A DNA stretch of 64,000 nt from Paenibacillus terricola (GTDB lineage Bacteria; Bacillota; Bacilli; Paenibacillales; Paenibacillaceae). The position numbers and the translations under genes are program-made. Numbering within the stretch: position 1 is the stretch's first letter; each line of letters starts with the position of its first letter. The DNA lies in contig NZ_JACXZA010000004.1 in NCBI RefSeq assembly GCF_014779765.1, forward strand, positions 496,001 to 560,000. Reading direction: 5' to 3'. Shown piece by piece: positions 54,087 to 62,714 of the stretch. Below the pieces are notes generated by a model. The model made no database searches. It had not been told where the DNA came from and saw only the letters and a list, made by a program, of their open reading frames with translations.

Positions 54087-55463
54087 ATGAGCAAAATAAT
54101 CGTCCGCGGAGGCCAGCGGTTATCAGGTACAGTTCGGGTTCATGGTGCCAAGAACGCAGTGCTTCCTATTCTTGCGGCGTCCGTACTCGCGAGTGAAGGG
54201 GAAAGCGAAATTGCAGACGTTCCTCTCCTTGATGATGTACTGACGATTCGGGAAGTTATTGCGTCGCTAGGAGCGGACGTGTTACATGGGGAAGAAACGA
54301 TGACAATTCGCGCACAGCGGTTGACTACGTATGAACCGCCTCATGAGATGGTTCGCAAGATGAGGGCCTCGATCCTAGTCATGGGGCCATTGCTTGCGCG
54401 TACGGGACGAGTGAAGATTGCGCTGCCTGGCGGCTGTGCTATCGGGATGCGGGCGATCGATCAACACTTGAAAGGCTTTGAAGCGATGGGCGTAGAGATT
54501 ACGCTTGGTCAAGGCTTTATCGAGGCGAAGGTGGATGGCCGCCTGAAAGGATCCAAAGTATATTTGGATGTTGCCAGCGTAGGCGCAACTGAGAATATTA
54601 TGATGGCAGCGTCCCTTGCTGAGGGCACGACGATCATCGAGAATGCGGCGAAGGAACCGGAAATCGTTGACCTTGCCAACTATTTGAACGCAATGGGCGC
54701 GCATGTTCGCGGAGCCGGTACGGATACGATTCGCATCGAAGGCGTGGAGTCGCTTCATGGCGTTCGACATACGGTCATTCCAGACCGTGTGGAAGCAGGC
54801 ACTTATATGATAGCGGCTGCCATTACTGGCGGTGACGTCTTCATTGAGGGCGCAATCGCTGATCATCTGGCACCGGTAATCTCGAAGCTGCAGGAGATGG
54901 GTGTAACCGTTAACGAGGCGGATAATGGACTGCATGTCATTGCAGATAAACCGCTCAAGGCGGTAGATGTTAAGACGCTCCCTTACCCAGGCTTCCCAAC
55001 GGATATGCAGTCGCAGATGATGTCGCTGCTGCTTGTATCTGACGGTACGAGCATCGTGACGGAGACGATCTTCGAGAATCGGTTCATGCATGTGGAACAA
55101 TTCGCGAAGATGAATGCGCAGATCCGCGTTGACGGCCGCTCGGCGATCGTGAACGGCGGTATGCCGCTAACGGGCGCGAAAGTAACAGCTACTGACCTTC
55201 GTGCAGGGGCGGCGCTCATCTGCGCGGCACTAGTTGCTGACGGTGAATCGGAAATTTCGGGTACGCACCATATTGACCGCGGATATGTGAATATTGCGGG
55301 CAAAATGGCTGCGCTCGGCGCCGATATTCAGCGCGTTGAAGCGGTGCGTGAAGCTGCAGCGGCGGCTGCGCCGGAGCCAGCGCCTGTTGCGGTGATCGAG
55401 ACTGTAACGTTCAAGCGTGAGAAAGAGGTTGCCGTTCGAAGCGCACAGCCGACTTGGGCTTAA
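54087..55463 (+). CDS. murA: UDP-N-acetylglucosamine 1-carboxyvinyltransferase
   Basis: MurA transfers enolpyruvate from PEP to UDP-GlcNAc, the first committed step of peptidoglycan synthesis. The catalytic Cys117 is in [10 protein letters not shown], so the enzyme is the fosfomycin-sensitive type by residue. [15 protein letters not shown] and the [13 protein letters not shown] segment are typical. The ATG follows GGAGGG by ten nt; an upstream TTG is rejected. The 458-residue length includes a C-terminal Ala/Pro-rich extension of about 40 residues not usual in MurA. Confidence 0.97.
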   Translation: MSKIIVRGGQRLSGTVRVHGAKNAVLPILAASVLASEGESEIADVPLLDDVLTIREVIASLGADVLHGEETMTIRAQRLTTYEPPHEMVRKMRASILVMGPLLARTGRVKIALPGGCAIGMRAIDQHLKGFEAMGVEITLGQGFIEAKVDGRLKGSKVYLDVASVGATENIMMAASLAEGTTIIENAAKEPEIVDLANYLNAMGAHVRGAGTDTIRIEGVESLHGVRHTVIPDRVEAGTYMIAAAITGGDVFIEGAIADHLAPVISKLQEMGVTVNEADNGLHVIADKPLKAVDVKTLPYPGFPTDMQSQMMSLLLVSDGTSIVTETIFENRFMHVEQFAKMNAQIRVDGRSAIVNGGMPLTGAKVTATDLRAGAALICAALVADGESEISGTHHIDRGYVNIAGKMAALGADIQRVEAVREAAAAAAPEPAPVAVIETVTFKREKEVAVRSAQPTWA

Positions 55464-55482
55464 TGGAACTGAATAGATTTGA

Positions 55483-55520
55483 AGCACAAAAGCTGCCCTC
55501 CAGAGGGCAGCTTTTGTGCT
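55483..55520. terminator. Bidirectional terminator between murA and the convergent lipoprotein gene
   Basis: A perfect 17-18-bp stem with its own A- and T-tracts (AGCACAAAAGCTGCCCTC and complement) works in both directions. Confidence 0.88.
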
Positions 55521-55529
55521 GTAATGCGC

Positions 55530-56318
55530 TTAACTGGTTGTTTGTGCGTTAGCGTTGTTGTTAGTCTGGCCGCCGTTCTGGCCATTGCCGTTTCCTCGCA
55601 TACCGCCGCCTCCGAAGCCGAAACCGCCCCCGAAACCGCCGCTAAGCGATACGTATTCGGCCTCCTTCGTGCCGCTCTTCAGCCATACGTTAATAATATC
55701 GTCGGCCGCAAGGTCTGCCAGCTTCACTTGCTCGTAATTCATGGTGCCGTCATCTCCGCGTACGAGCTTATAGATAGCTGTACCCTCCGAGATGGAAATC
55801 GTCGACTCTTCGCCGGTGAAGAAGTCCGGCATGCTGCGAGCTTGACCGCTGCCATTGCCGCCGCCCTGAGGCGCCTGGCCGTCCGCTGGCGGCTGCATCT
55901 GACCATCGCCCTGCGGTGCTTGACTATCCGCTGGCGGGCTGCCTTGAGGCATTTGTCCATCGGCTGGCGGCTGCATCTGCCCGATATCTTGCCCATTGCT
56001 ATGCCCGTTGCGTCCGCCGCCTTGTCCTCTTTGCTGCATCGAGCTCATATCAGCCTGTTTCACGACGAAGGACGTGCCGTCGATCGATACGATCTTGGCG
56101 AACAGATCCGCTTGGCGTTCCGGTTGATTAGGAGCCGAAGCCATTTGGCGGAATCCGCCGCCTTGTCCATTCTGCCCTTGCTGCTGGGAAGCAGCTTGTC
56201 CTCCGTTACTTGCCCCATTCGAATTGTCATTCTTAGAGCCGCATGCAGACAGGATTGACGCTGCTAGAAGCAGTGCCGCTGCTGCCTTTATGCTGTACGC
56301 CCATTTCGATTGCTTCAT
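55530..56318 (-). CDS. Gly/Gln-rich lipoprotein divergent from an ABC exporter
   Basis: The 262-residue exported lipoprotein has lipobox ILSAC (Cys26). A Gln/Gly linker and a small beta domain (FAKIVSIDGTSFVVKQ) precede a Pro-rich repeat region (about residues 114-152, units MQPPADGQ and SPPADSQAPQGDGQ). A second half of the beta domain follows (EESTISISEGTAIYKL, DLAADDIINVWL) and a Gly/Asn tail. The split domain recalls DUF5666-like or OB-type folds (tentative). AGGAGG precedes the ATG. It is transcribed away from the adaptor-ABC genes and shares the QPPADG motif with the adaptor, so the two may act together. Confidence 0.8.
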   Translation of the reverse strand: MKQSKWAYSIKAAAALLLAASILSACGSKNDNSNGASNGGQAASQQQGQNGQGGGFRQMASAPNQPERQADLFAKIVSIDGTSFVVKQADMSSMQQRGQGGGRNGHSNGQDIGQMQPPADGQMPQGSPPADSQAPQGDGQMQPPADGQAPQGGGNGSGQARSMPDFFTGEESTISISEGTAIYKLVRGDDGTMNYEQVKLADLAADDIINVWLKSGTKEAEYVSLSGGFGGGFGFGGGGMRGNGNGQNGGQTNNNANAQTTS

Positions 56319-56477
56319 TCTTGTAATCCTCCATTCCATCCTGAAACCTTATGTTCGGACATTCTAGCACAAGAAGATGAACGAAATATGAATAAGGATG
56401 TTCATCTTCCGTTCATGATCCTATGCTACGTTTTAAAGAAAAAATGGGTACAGAGACAGGAAGGTGGCGTAAAGGCA

Positions 56478-58037
56478 ATGAAGAAATGGTTACTGGCATT
56501 ACTGGCGGTTGTAGTTGTCGCCTCTGCCGGCGCTTATTATTGGTACAATCAAGACGATCAAACGCAGGCGGAAGCGGTGCAAACGCCGACAGCGAAGGTG
56601 ACCAGAGGCAGTATTAATGTCCAAATAACGGGCTCTGGCTCCGTTAATACGACGGAAACCATTTCCGTATATGCTGGCGAAGAAGGTACGGTCAGCGCGG
56701 TGCATTTTAAACAAGGCGATAAGGTTAAGAAGGGACAAGTCCTGGTAGAGTTCGAGAAGGTGGATTACACGTCCCAGATCGAGAAAGCTCAGATCAACGT
56801 GAAGAAGCAAGAGCTGCAGATGGAGAATTATAAGAAGCAGTATATCGCAGCGGCGGATGACGAGAGCAAACAAAACGATATTAAGGTGCAAATGGACAGC
56901 TTGCGTCTCGACATGGAGTCGACGCAGCTGGAACTGGATGATCTGCTCGACAGTGCGGCGGATACGCCAAGCATCGTAGCGCCGGCTGACGGCACGGTAA
57001 CGTCCGTAAGCGTTGTAATCGGCGATAAAGTATCGGGATCGAAAGTTATTGCGCAATTGATCGACTACACGAAGCTGCAATTCACGATGAACGTCGACGA
57101 ACTCGATATTCCGAAAGTGAAAGTCGGACAGACGACGAACATTACGCTGAATGCACTGCCGACTCAGCCTCTGACAGGTAAGGTGTTAGAGATTGCGCAA
57201 GAAGGCTCTTCCTCTAACGGATCTGCATCTTATGCGGTGAAAGTGTCACTGGATCAACTCGATAACGTCATCTCCGGCATGTCGGGTGAAGGTGCGATTA
57301 TAACGGCATCTACGGAAAATGCGCTTCTTGTGCCTATTGAAGCCGTACGTACGCTCGGCGGCAGAAGCTTTGTTCGTGTTCCTGAAACAAGCTCGACGGC
57401 ATCGCAAGGAACGCAAAGTAAGGGAACTCAAGGCACACAAGGCACGCAGGGTCAGGGTCAAGGTCAAGGTGAAGGTGGCGAATTCCAACCGCCAGCGGAT
57501 GGCAGCTTCCAACCACCAGCAGGCGCTGCAGACAGTGCGGCAGGCGGACAAGCAAACAGCGGCCAGAGCGCTGGCAATGGTCAAAATGCAGGTAACGGTG
57601 AGAGCGCAGGTACTCGCCAGAATGCGGGCACGGGCACTGGTAACCGTGGCAGCTATGGTGCAAACGGCGGTTACGGTCGTAACAGCAGCGGAACCAATGC
57701 GAACGGCAGCGGCGCACGCAATGGTACAACAGGAACAACAGGAACTAGAAGTGGCCAGAACCAAGCGGCTCTTGAAGGCCGTATGGTAGAAGTAACAATC
57801 GGTATTAGCAATGATACGTACGTGGAGATCAAGTCCGGCGTGAACGAGGGCGACACGGTTTATTTACCGGTTCCAACCGTCAATAAGGCAACCGCTTCCT
57901 CCTCGCAGCAGCAAACGCAAATGTTCCAATTCGGCGGCGGCTTCGGCGGCGGTGCTATGCCTTCCGGTAATTTTGGCGGCGGTGGCAACTTCGGTGGCGG
58001 CGGCGGTGGCAACTTCGGCGGAGGCGGAGGCCGATGA
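56478..58037 (+). CDS. HlyD/MacA-type periplasmic adaptor (YknX-like) with low-complexity insert
   Basis: This 519-residue membrane-fusion protein has an N-terminal anchor (residues 4-22), a biotinyl-lipoyl-like module (VSAVHFKQGDKVKKGQVLVEFE), a coiled-coil hairpin (about 95-160), and beta-barrel domains (IVAPADGTVTSV, INVDELDIPKVKVGQ-type). A Gln/Gly/Ser-rich insert of about 130 residues (304-433), including QPPADGSFQPPAG, interrupts the last domain before MVEVTIGISNDTYVEI. The protein ends in Phe-Gly-rich repeats. The ATG follows GGAAGGTGG. It overlaps the ATPase gene and forms a tripartite exporter. Confidence 0.92.
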   Translation: MKKWLLALLAVVVVASAGAYYWYNQDDQTQAEAVQTPTAKVTRGSINVQITGSGSVNTTETISVYAGEEGTVSAVHFKQGDKVKKGQVLVEFEKVDYTSQIEKAQINVKKQELQMENYKKQYIAAADDESKQNDIKVQMDSLRLDMESTQLELDDLLDSAADTPSIVAPADGTVTSVSVVIGDKVSGSKVIAQLIDYTKLQFTMNVDELDIPKVKVGQTTNITLNALPTQPLTGKVLEIAQEGSSSNGSASYAVKVSLDQLDNVISGMSGEGAIITASTENALLVPIEAVRTLGGRSFVRVPETSSTASQGTQSKGTQGTQGTQGQGQGQGEGGEFQPPADGSFQPPAGAADSAAGGQANSGQSAGNGQNAGNGESAGTRQNAGTGTGNRGSYGANGGYGRNSSGTNANGSGARNGTTGTTGTRSGQNQAALEGRMVEVTIGISNDTYVEIKSGVNEGDTVYLPVPTVNKATASSSQQQTQMFQFGGGFGGGAMPSGNFGGGGNFGGGGGGNFGGGGGR

Positions 58038-58777
58038 GCCATAACGATAACGAAGTATTGATCGAAATCGAGAAGCTGGTCAAGACGTATCGGATGGGAC
58101 AAGAGACCGTGCAAGTGCTGCACGACGTTGATTTGACCGTTAACAAGGGTGATTTTCTTGCCATTGTAGGCCCCTCTGGTTCAGGTAAATCGACGATGAT
58201 GAACATTATAGGCTGCCTAGATATCCCGACGTCAGGCAGCTACAAGCTCGACGGCGTTGAAGTGAAGGGACTAAGCGACAACAAATTAGCCGCGATCCGC
58301 AATGATAAAATCGGGTTCATATTCCAAGGGTTTCAACTGCTTCCGAAACTGACGGCCATCGAGAACGTCGAGCTGCCGCTCGTCTATCGAGGGCTGTCTA
58401 ATAAGGAGCGTCGTAAGAGGGCGGCCGAAGCGCTTCGCAAGGTCGGTCTGGAGGAAAGGATGTTTCACAAACCCAGTGAACTATCTGGCGGTCAGCAGCA
58501 GCGCGTAGCGATCGCTCGCGCATTAGCTGGCGAGCCGCCGATGCTGCTGGCGGACGAACCGACCGGCGCCCTCGATACGCGAACGGGCCAAGAAGTGCTT
58601 GCCCTCATGGAGCAGCTTCATCAACAGGGACATACGATCGTCCTCATTACGCATGATATGGAAGTTGCCGCCAGGGCAGAGCGTGTAGTACGGATGAAGG
58701 ATGGCGTGCTGACAGAAGACCATGCCGAAAGGAGGGAGAGACGTGAAGCTTTCGCAGGCATTCAGGATGGCATTTAA
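58034..58777 (+). CDS. ABC transporter ATP-binding protein (MacB/YknY type)
   Basis: This 247-residue ATPase has Walker [13 protein letters not shown], signature [17 protein letters not shown] and Walker [13 protein letters not shown], closest to the LolD/MacB/YknY group. It overlaps the adaptor gene by four bases and the permease gene by 35. It powers the permease encoded next; the substrate is unknown. Confidence 0.95.
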   Translation: MSHNDNEVLIEIEKLVKTYRMGQETVQVLHDVDLTVNKGDFLAIVGPSGSGKSTMMNIIGCLDIPTSGSYKLDGVEVKGLSDNKLAAIRNDKIGFIFQGFQLLPKLTAIENVELPLVYRGLSNKERRKRAAEALRKVGLEERMFHKPSELSGGQQQRVAIARALAGEPPMLLADEPTGALDTRTGQEVLALMEQLHQQGHTIVLITHDMEVAARAERVVRMKDGVLTEDHAERRERREAFAGIQDGI

Positions 58778-59918
58778 GAGCGTCTTGGCAAATAAGCTTC
58801 GAACTGCGCTATCCATGCTTGGCATGCTGATTGGTGTTGCGACTGTTATCGCGCTTGTCTCGATGAGCGAGGGCTCTTCCCGCCAAGTACAGGCGCAGGT
58901 CGAGAGCCTTGGCGCAGCGAATATGCTGCAGGTGACGATTACAGGACGCGGTCTGACGACCTCGCTCTCCAAAGACGAGGCGATGGAATACGGCGACATT
59001 GACAACGTAGAAGGCGTATCGCCGATTGTTAATGGCAACGCTTATGCGAAGTATGGCACGACAAGCGAATCTTACACGGTTGAAGGGATTACGCCTGAGT
59101 ACGCGGATGTTCGCAACGTAAGCTTTGTGGAGGGCCGTTACATCGTTGACATGGACCTTACTAATTATAATAAGGTTGCGGTGATCGGCGCTAACGTCGC
59201 GAGCGATTTGTTCGACACAGAGGACCCGGTTGGCAAGACGCTTCTGCTTAACGGCAATCGGTACAAGGTTGTCGGGCTGCTAGAGACGAAAGGGGATTCT
59301 CTTAACGGCTCTGCTGATGACAAAATATTAATACCGCTCACAACGGCTGAACGGCTGCTGAGTTCGAAGGGCGTTAAGTCCATCTATCTGAAAATTACGG
59401 ATACGGACAAATCCGAGGCAACGCAGGCGCTCATTACCGCGAAGCTGGCCGCTAAATTCCCGAACTCGACGAATGCATACCGTGTCATCGACCAGCAGGA
59501 ATCAATGGAAACGCTTGGTTCGATTACGCAGACGATGACGTCTATGATGGCTGGTATAGCAGCAATCTCGCTCGTAGTTGGCGGCATTGGCATTATGAAC
59601 ATCATGCTCGTTTCTGTCACGGAGCGTACGCGCGAGATCGGTATTCGCAAATCGCTTGGCGCGAAGAGGCGTGATATTCTGACCCAGTTTCTGATCGAGG
59701 CCGTTGCAATCAGTGGTCTCGGTGGTGCGATTGGCATCGCAATCGGCTATGTGGCATCGCATATAATAGGCGTCGTGATGGATACCGAAACCGCCGTCTC
59801 GTTTGCAATGGTCGTCGAAGCGTTCGCCTTCTCCGCTGGCGTCGGCGTGATCTTCGGCATTTTCCCAGCGAACAAGGCTGCTAGATTGCGGCCGGTTGAC
59901 GCGCTGCGCCACGACTGA
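58743..59918 (+). CDS. ABC transporter permease (MacB/YknZ type)
   Basis: This 391-residue MacB-like permease has one N-terminal helix (about 18-40), a large extracytoplasmic MacB_PCD domain, and three C-terminal helices with FtsX signature (GGIGIMNIMLVSVTERTREIGIRKSLGA). A GTG start follows AAAGGAGGG inside the ATPase gene. Together with the adaptor it resembles B. subtilis YknXYZ, which protects against the SdpC toxin. A peptide or stress-related role here is inference. Confidence 0.94.
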   Translation: MKLSQAFRMAFKSVLANKLRTALSMLGMLIGVATVIALVSMSEGSSRQVQAQVESLGAANMLQVTITGRGLTTSLSKDEAMEYGDIDNVEGVSPIVNGNAYAKYGTTSESYTVEGITPEYADVRNVSFVEGRYIVDMDLTNYNKVAVIGANVASDLFDTEDPVGKTLLLNGNRYKVVGLLETKGDSLNGSADDKILIPLTTAERLLSSKGVKSIYLKITDTDKSEATQALITAKLAAKFPNSTNAYRVIDQQESMETLGSITQTMTSMMAGIAAISLVVGGIGIMNIMLVSVTERTREIGIRKSLGAKRRDILTQFLIEAVAISGLGGAIGIAIGYVASHIIGVVMDTETAVSFAMVVEAFAFSAGVGVIFGIFPANKAARLRPVDALRHD

Positions 59919-59942
59919 CCAGTATTAAAGTACTCTCATCGA

Positions 59943-59971
59943 TTCTATCCTATCGTTCTCGCTCATATAGT
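59943..59971 (+). promoter_or_regulatory. Sigma-E-like promoter candidate for spoIID
   Basis: CATATAGT matches the -10 consensus CATACANT at all but one position; the -35 region (TTCTATC, 14 nt upstream) is weak. spoIID is a sigma-E gene in B. subtilis. The terminator stem at 59993-60018 lies downstream of it, which weakens the case. Confidence 0.3.
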
Positions 59972-59992
59972 AGAGCAAGAGGCTCACAAGAC

Positions 59993-60018
59993 AAAGTCCG
60001 CGCCCATGCGCGGACTTT
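59993..60018 (+). terminator. Hairpin between ABC exporter and spoIID
   Basis: An 11-bp stem AAAGTCCGCGC/GCGCGGACTTT with a CCAT loop and a short TTT. It probably ends the exporter operon. Confidence 0.65.
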
Positions 60019-60055
60019 CGTGTCTCTAAGACGATTAGGAGAGGGCGGTGCTGCT

Positions 60056-61243
60056 TTGATCAACAGCATTCGAGCGTTGGGGATGCAGTTTGCGGCAGGG
60101 ATTGGACTAGGCGTTATATTGTTTATTCTATTACACGGCGGCGTTCTCGCTGATCAAAATAAGACGGCTGGTAGGGTCCAAGTGGTCAGCGAACGAACGG
60201 AAGAATCAACGGTTCAAGCGACAGATACGAAGCAGCCGGAACGGGCGAATTCGAATCGCAGTGCGAATCCCCCATCTGGCAGCAAGACGGACACCAAAGC
60301 TAAACCGACGAGCTCATCGACGAAGGAACAGTCTTCTAGGCTTCAGCAACATTCTAATGGGAAACAAACTGAGAAGATACAGAACAGCAATTTGGACAAG
60401 CTGATGGTGCATGTTTACTTAACGAAGCAGAAGCGAATCGAGACCGTGCCGCTGGAGTTATACGTCAGAGGAGTTCTGGCTGGGGAGATGCCGATTGATT
60501 TCGAACTTGAGGCACTCAAGGCACAGGCCATTGCAACGCGTACTTATATTGTACGTCGGCTTGCCATGCAGGACCGCAGCGGCGTGCCTGGCGAGAAGGC
60601 GGATGTTACCGATACGGTCGACCACCAAGTGTATGTGCCGCTTAAGGAGCTTGCAGAGAAGTGGCCAGCTGGCGAAGAACAGAAGTCGTCCATGCAGAAG
60701 CTTACGAAGGCTGTAGAGGAGACTAGCGGAGAGGTGCTTACCTATCAGGGGGAACCGATTGAAGCCGCCTTTTTCTCAACGAGCAATGGGTATACGGAGA
60801 ATGTGGAAGACTACTGGCAGCTCTCGCTTCCTTATCTGAAGAGCGTTGCTAGTCCATGGGACGAAAAAATCTCACCACGCTATAAACAGACGGTAGAGAT
60901 GAAAGAGAAAGAGCTTTATCGGCGGTTGGGCGCCAAGGACGATGGTAAGCCTCCACGCATACTAGAAACGACGGAAGGGCATCGCGTGAAAACAGCCGTC
61001 ATCGGCGGCAAAACGTTTACAGGGCGCGAGGTGCGGGAAAAGCTGGATCTGCCTTCCTCTCAATTCGAATGGACGATCAGCGATGGGAAGGCTACTATTA
61101 CAACCTATGGCCTAGGTCATGGCATTGGTCTCAGTCAGTGGGGCGCGAACGGAATGGCGAAGGAAGGGGCATCAGCGGCTGAAATCTTGCTTCACTATTA
61201 CACAGGCGTCAAGCTCGAACAAGCTTATAAGCTACCTGAATGA
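60056..61243 (+). CDS. spoIID: Stage II sporulation protein D
   Basis: SpoIID is a membrane-anchored lytic transglycosylase that with SpoIIP and SpoIIM drives engulfment. The TTG start follows GGAGAGGG by ten nt and gives a short N-terminal membrane segment (about residues 10-28) plus a Ser/Lys-rich linker. The SpoIID/LytB domain carries the catalytic Glu in VRGVLAGEMPIDFELEALKAQ (E of GEMP), and the C-terminal GLGHGIGLSQWGANGMA motif. The length (395) exceeds B. subtilis (343) because of the linker. Confidence 0.95.
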   Translation: MINSIRALGMQFAAGIGLGVILFILLHGGVLADQNKTAGRVQVVSERTEESTVQATDTKQPERANSNRSANPPSGSKTDTKAKPTSSSTKEQSSRLQQHSNGKQTEKIQNSNLDKLMVHVYLTKQKRIETVPLELYVRGVLAGEMPIDFELEALKAQAIATRTYIVRRLAMQDRSGVPGEKADVTDTVDHQVYVPLKELAEKWPAGEEQKSSMQKLTKAVEETSGEVLTYQGEPIEAAFFSTSNGYTENVEDYWQLSLPYLKSVASPWDEKISPRYKQTVEMKEKELYRRLGAKDDGKPPRILETTEGHRVKTAVIGGKTFTGREVREKLDLPSSQFEWTISDGKATITTYGLGHGIGLSQWGANGMAKEGASAAEILLHYYTGVKLEQAYKLPE

Positions 61244-61317
61244 TCGGCAGAGATAGATGCGCTTCAGACCGCGTCACTACGCGAATCTCAAAATTTAGAA
61301 AAATAGCGTCACCTCAC

Positions 61318-61345
61318 GTATAAACCTAGTAGTTCTGGCAACAAT
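61318..61345 (+). promoter_or_regulatory. Sigma-F-like promoter for spoIIQ
   Basis: GTATA is an exact sigma-F -35, and GGCAACAAT fits GGNNANANT at all fixed positions; spacing is 14 nt. It ends 20 nt before the start codon, leaving a short leader. Confidence 0.6.
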
Positions 61346-61364
61346 GGCTGATGAGGTGATCGAC

Positions 61365-62081
61365 ATGAATGATCAAAACAACAAGCCAAAAGAATCTCCC
61401 AAATCGATTCCGGGAGGTGCAGCTGCTAGACCGAAAGGCCTGCGTAGAGTGTTAGCTAAAAAATGGGTGACACCGGCGGCTTTCATGGCGGCAGCGGCAA
61501 TTATCGTAACCTTAATGTGGCTCTATCGGGGAGAGCAGCCAGATCAAACAACAACAACGCCTGATACAGAAGTCAGTCAAGGTGACGAAACGCAAACGAA
61601 GCCTGCAGATGACACAATTGCGGTCGTGACAGGCAATGAAGACTTGCAGTGGCCAGTGCTGAACTACGATGATCTGGAAGTTGCGCTTCACTACTATGAT
61701 GAGAAGGGCACCAACGAAGAGAAGCAGGCGGCGCTCGTATCAACGAGTGATAATAAGTTCCTCGCCCACACAGGCGTGGACTTGACGAAGCCGGACAACT
61801 CGACGTTTGATGTAGTAGCTGCGCTGAGCGGTAAAGTATCGCTCGTAACGAATCATCCGACGAATGGTCAGACGGTTGAGATTACGCACGGCAACGGGCT
61901 CGTAACGGTGTACCAAAGCTTGAACGATGTTTCGGTCAAACAAGGCGACGAAGTGAAGCAAGGCGCTGAAATCGCTAAAGCGGGCCGCAACGATCTGGAG
62001 AGCGAAGAAGGTATTCACCTTCACTTCGAAATCCGTCAGGATGGCAAAGTACTTAATCCGAACGAGTACATTAAGCGCTAA
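61365..62081 (+). CDS. spoIIQ: Forespore engulfment protein SpoIIQ (M23/LytM family)
   Basis: This is the forespore membrane protein that binds mother-cell SpoIIIAH across the intermembrane space. The 238-residue protein has one membrane segment (about 35-53) and a C-terminal LytM domain. Both zinc motifs are intact: HxxxD (His135, Asp139 in HTGVD) and HxH (His218, His220 in HLHFE). B. subtilis SpoIIQ has a degenerate first motif, so this one may retain endopeptidase activity (inference). The ATG follows GAGGTGA. It lies just after spoIID as in B. subtilis. Confidence 0.95.
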   Translation: MNDQNNKPKESPKSIPGGAAARPKGLRRVLAKKWVTPAAFMAAAAIIVTLMWLYRGEQPDQTTTTPDTEVSQGDETQTKPADDTIAVVTGNEDLQWPVLNYDDLEVALHYYDEKGTNEEKQAALVSTSDNKFLAHTGVDLTKPDNSTFDVVAALSGKVSLVTNHPTNGQTVEITHGNGLVTVYQSLNDVSVKQGDEVKQGAEIAKAGRNDLESEEGIHLHFEIRQDGKVLNPNEYIKR

Positions 62082-62102
62082 TACGCGAGCGCAAGATGCT
62101 GG

Positions 62103-62136
62103 ACGCCTTCCCTCTCTATAGAGGGAAGGCGTTTTT
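62103..62136 (+). terminator. Rho-independent terminator after spoIIQ
   Basis: A 13-bp stem ACGCCTTCCCTCT/AGAGGGAAGGCGT is followed by TTTTT. Confidence 0.9.
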
Positions 62137-62234
62137 GTGTGCGCACAGATGGGCTTTATGGACCGTAAGTCCTACTTCTCGAACAAAAGATTGAAAATAA
62201 TTGGCTATTGCGGCTTGTCAGGCTTGGCCTTAAA

Positions 62235-62262
62235 GAATATATACCCGGACCCCTCATATAAT
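62235..62262 (+). promoter_or_regulatory. Sigma-E-like promoter for spoIIID
   Basis: GAATATA (consensus KMATATT) and CATATAAT (consensus CATACANT, one mismatch) are 13 nt apart, about 33 nt before the start. spoIIID is sigma-E-dependent in B. subtilis. Confidence 0.5.
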
Positions 62263-62295
62263 GTACCAAACTATCTCGAGTAGGGAGGCGGGAAC

Positions 62296-62580
62296 GTGCA
62301 CGATTACATCAAAGAGCGAACCATTAAAATAGGCCGATGCATCGTGGAAACGAAGCATACGGTTCGGACAATCGCCAAAGAGTTCGGGGTTTCCAAAAGC
62401 ACGGTACACAAGGATTTGACCGAGCGGCTGCCCGAGATCAATCCCGACCTGGCGGATCAGGTGAAACACATCCTGGAATACCACAAGTCGATCCGGCACC
62501 TGAGGGGAGGAGAGGCGACGAAGATTAAGTACAAGAAGAGCAGCAAGAAGCGTGAAGTGTTCGCCGCTTCAAAGAGCTGA
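62296..62580 (+). CDS. spoIIID: Sporulation transcription factor SpoIIID
   Basis: SpoIIID is the small mother-cell DNA-binding regulator acting with sigma-E and sigma-K. The 94-residue sequence follows B. subtilis SpoIIID almost residue for residue: HDYIKERTIKIG, a helix-turn-helix in TIAKEFGVSKSTVHKDLTER, and HKSIRHLRGGEATKIKYK. GTG start with GGGAGG upstream. Confidence 0.98.
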   Translation: MHDYIKERTIKIGRCIVETKHTVRTIAKEFGVSKSTVHKDLTERLPEINPDLADQVKHILEYHKSIRHLRGGEATKIKYKKSSKKREVFAASKS

Positions 62581-62714
62581 TCGTAATAAATTTTTCTACA
62601 AAAATAGAGGGTTTTCGAGAAATTCAGCGAATAATATTCGTAGGAAGTTCCTGCAATTTGTGGGGCTTACGCGAACGTGCACTATATTTATATTCGTTGG
62701 AGGACTCACGCCTA

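Noticed and set aside
62628-62640. Palindrome CGAATAATATTCG upstream of mbl
   Set aside because: It is a perfect 13-base palindrome but A/T-rich and isolated; I could not tie it to a regulator or a promoter.
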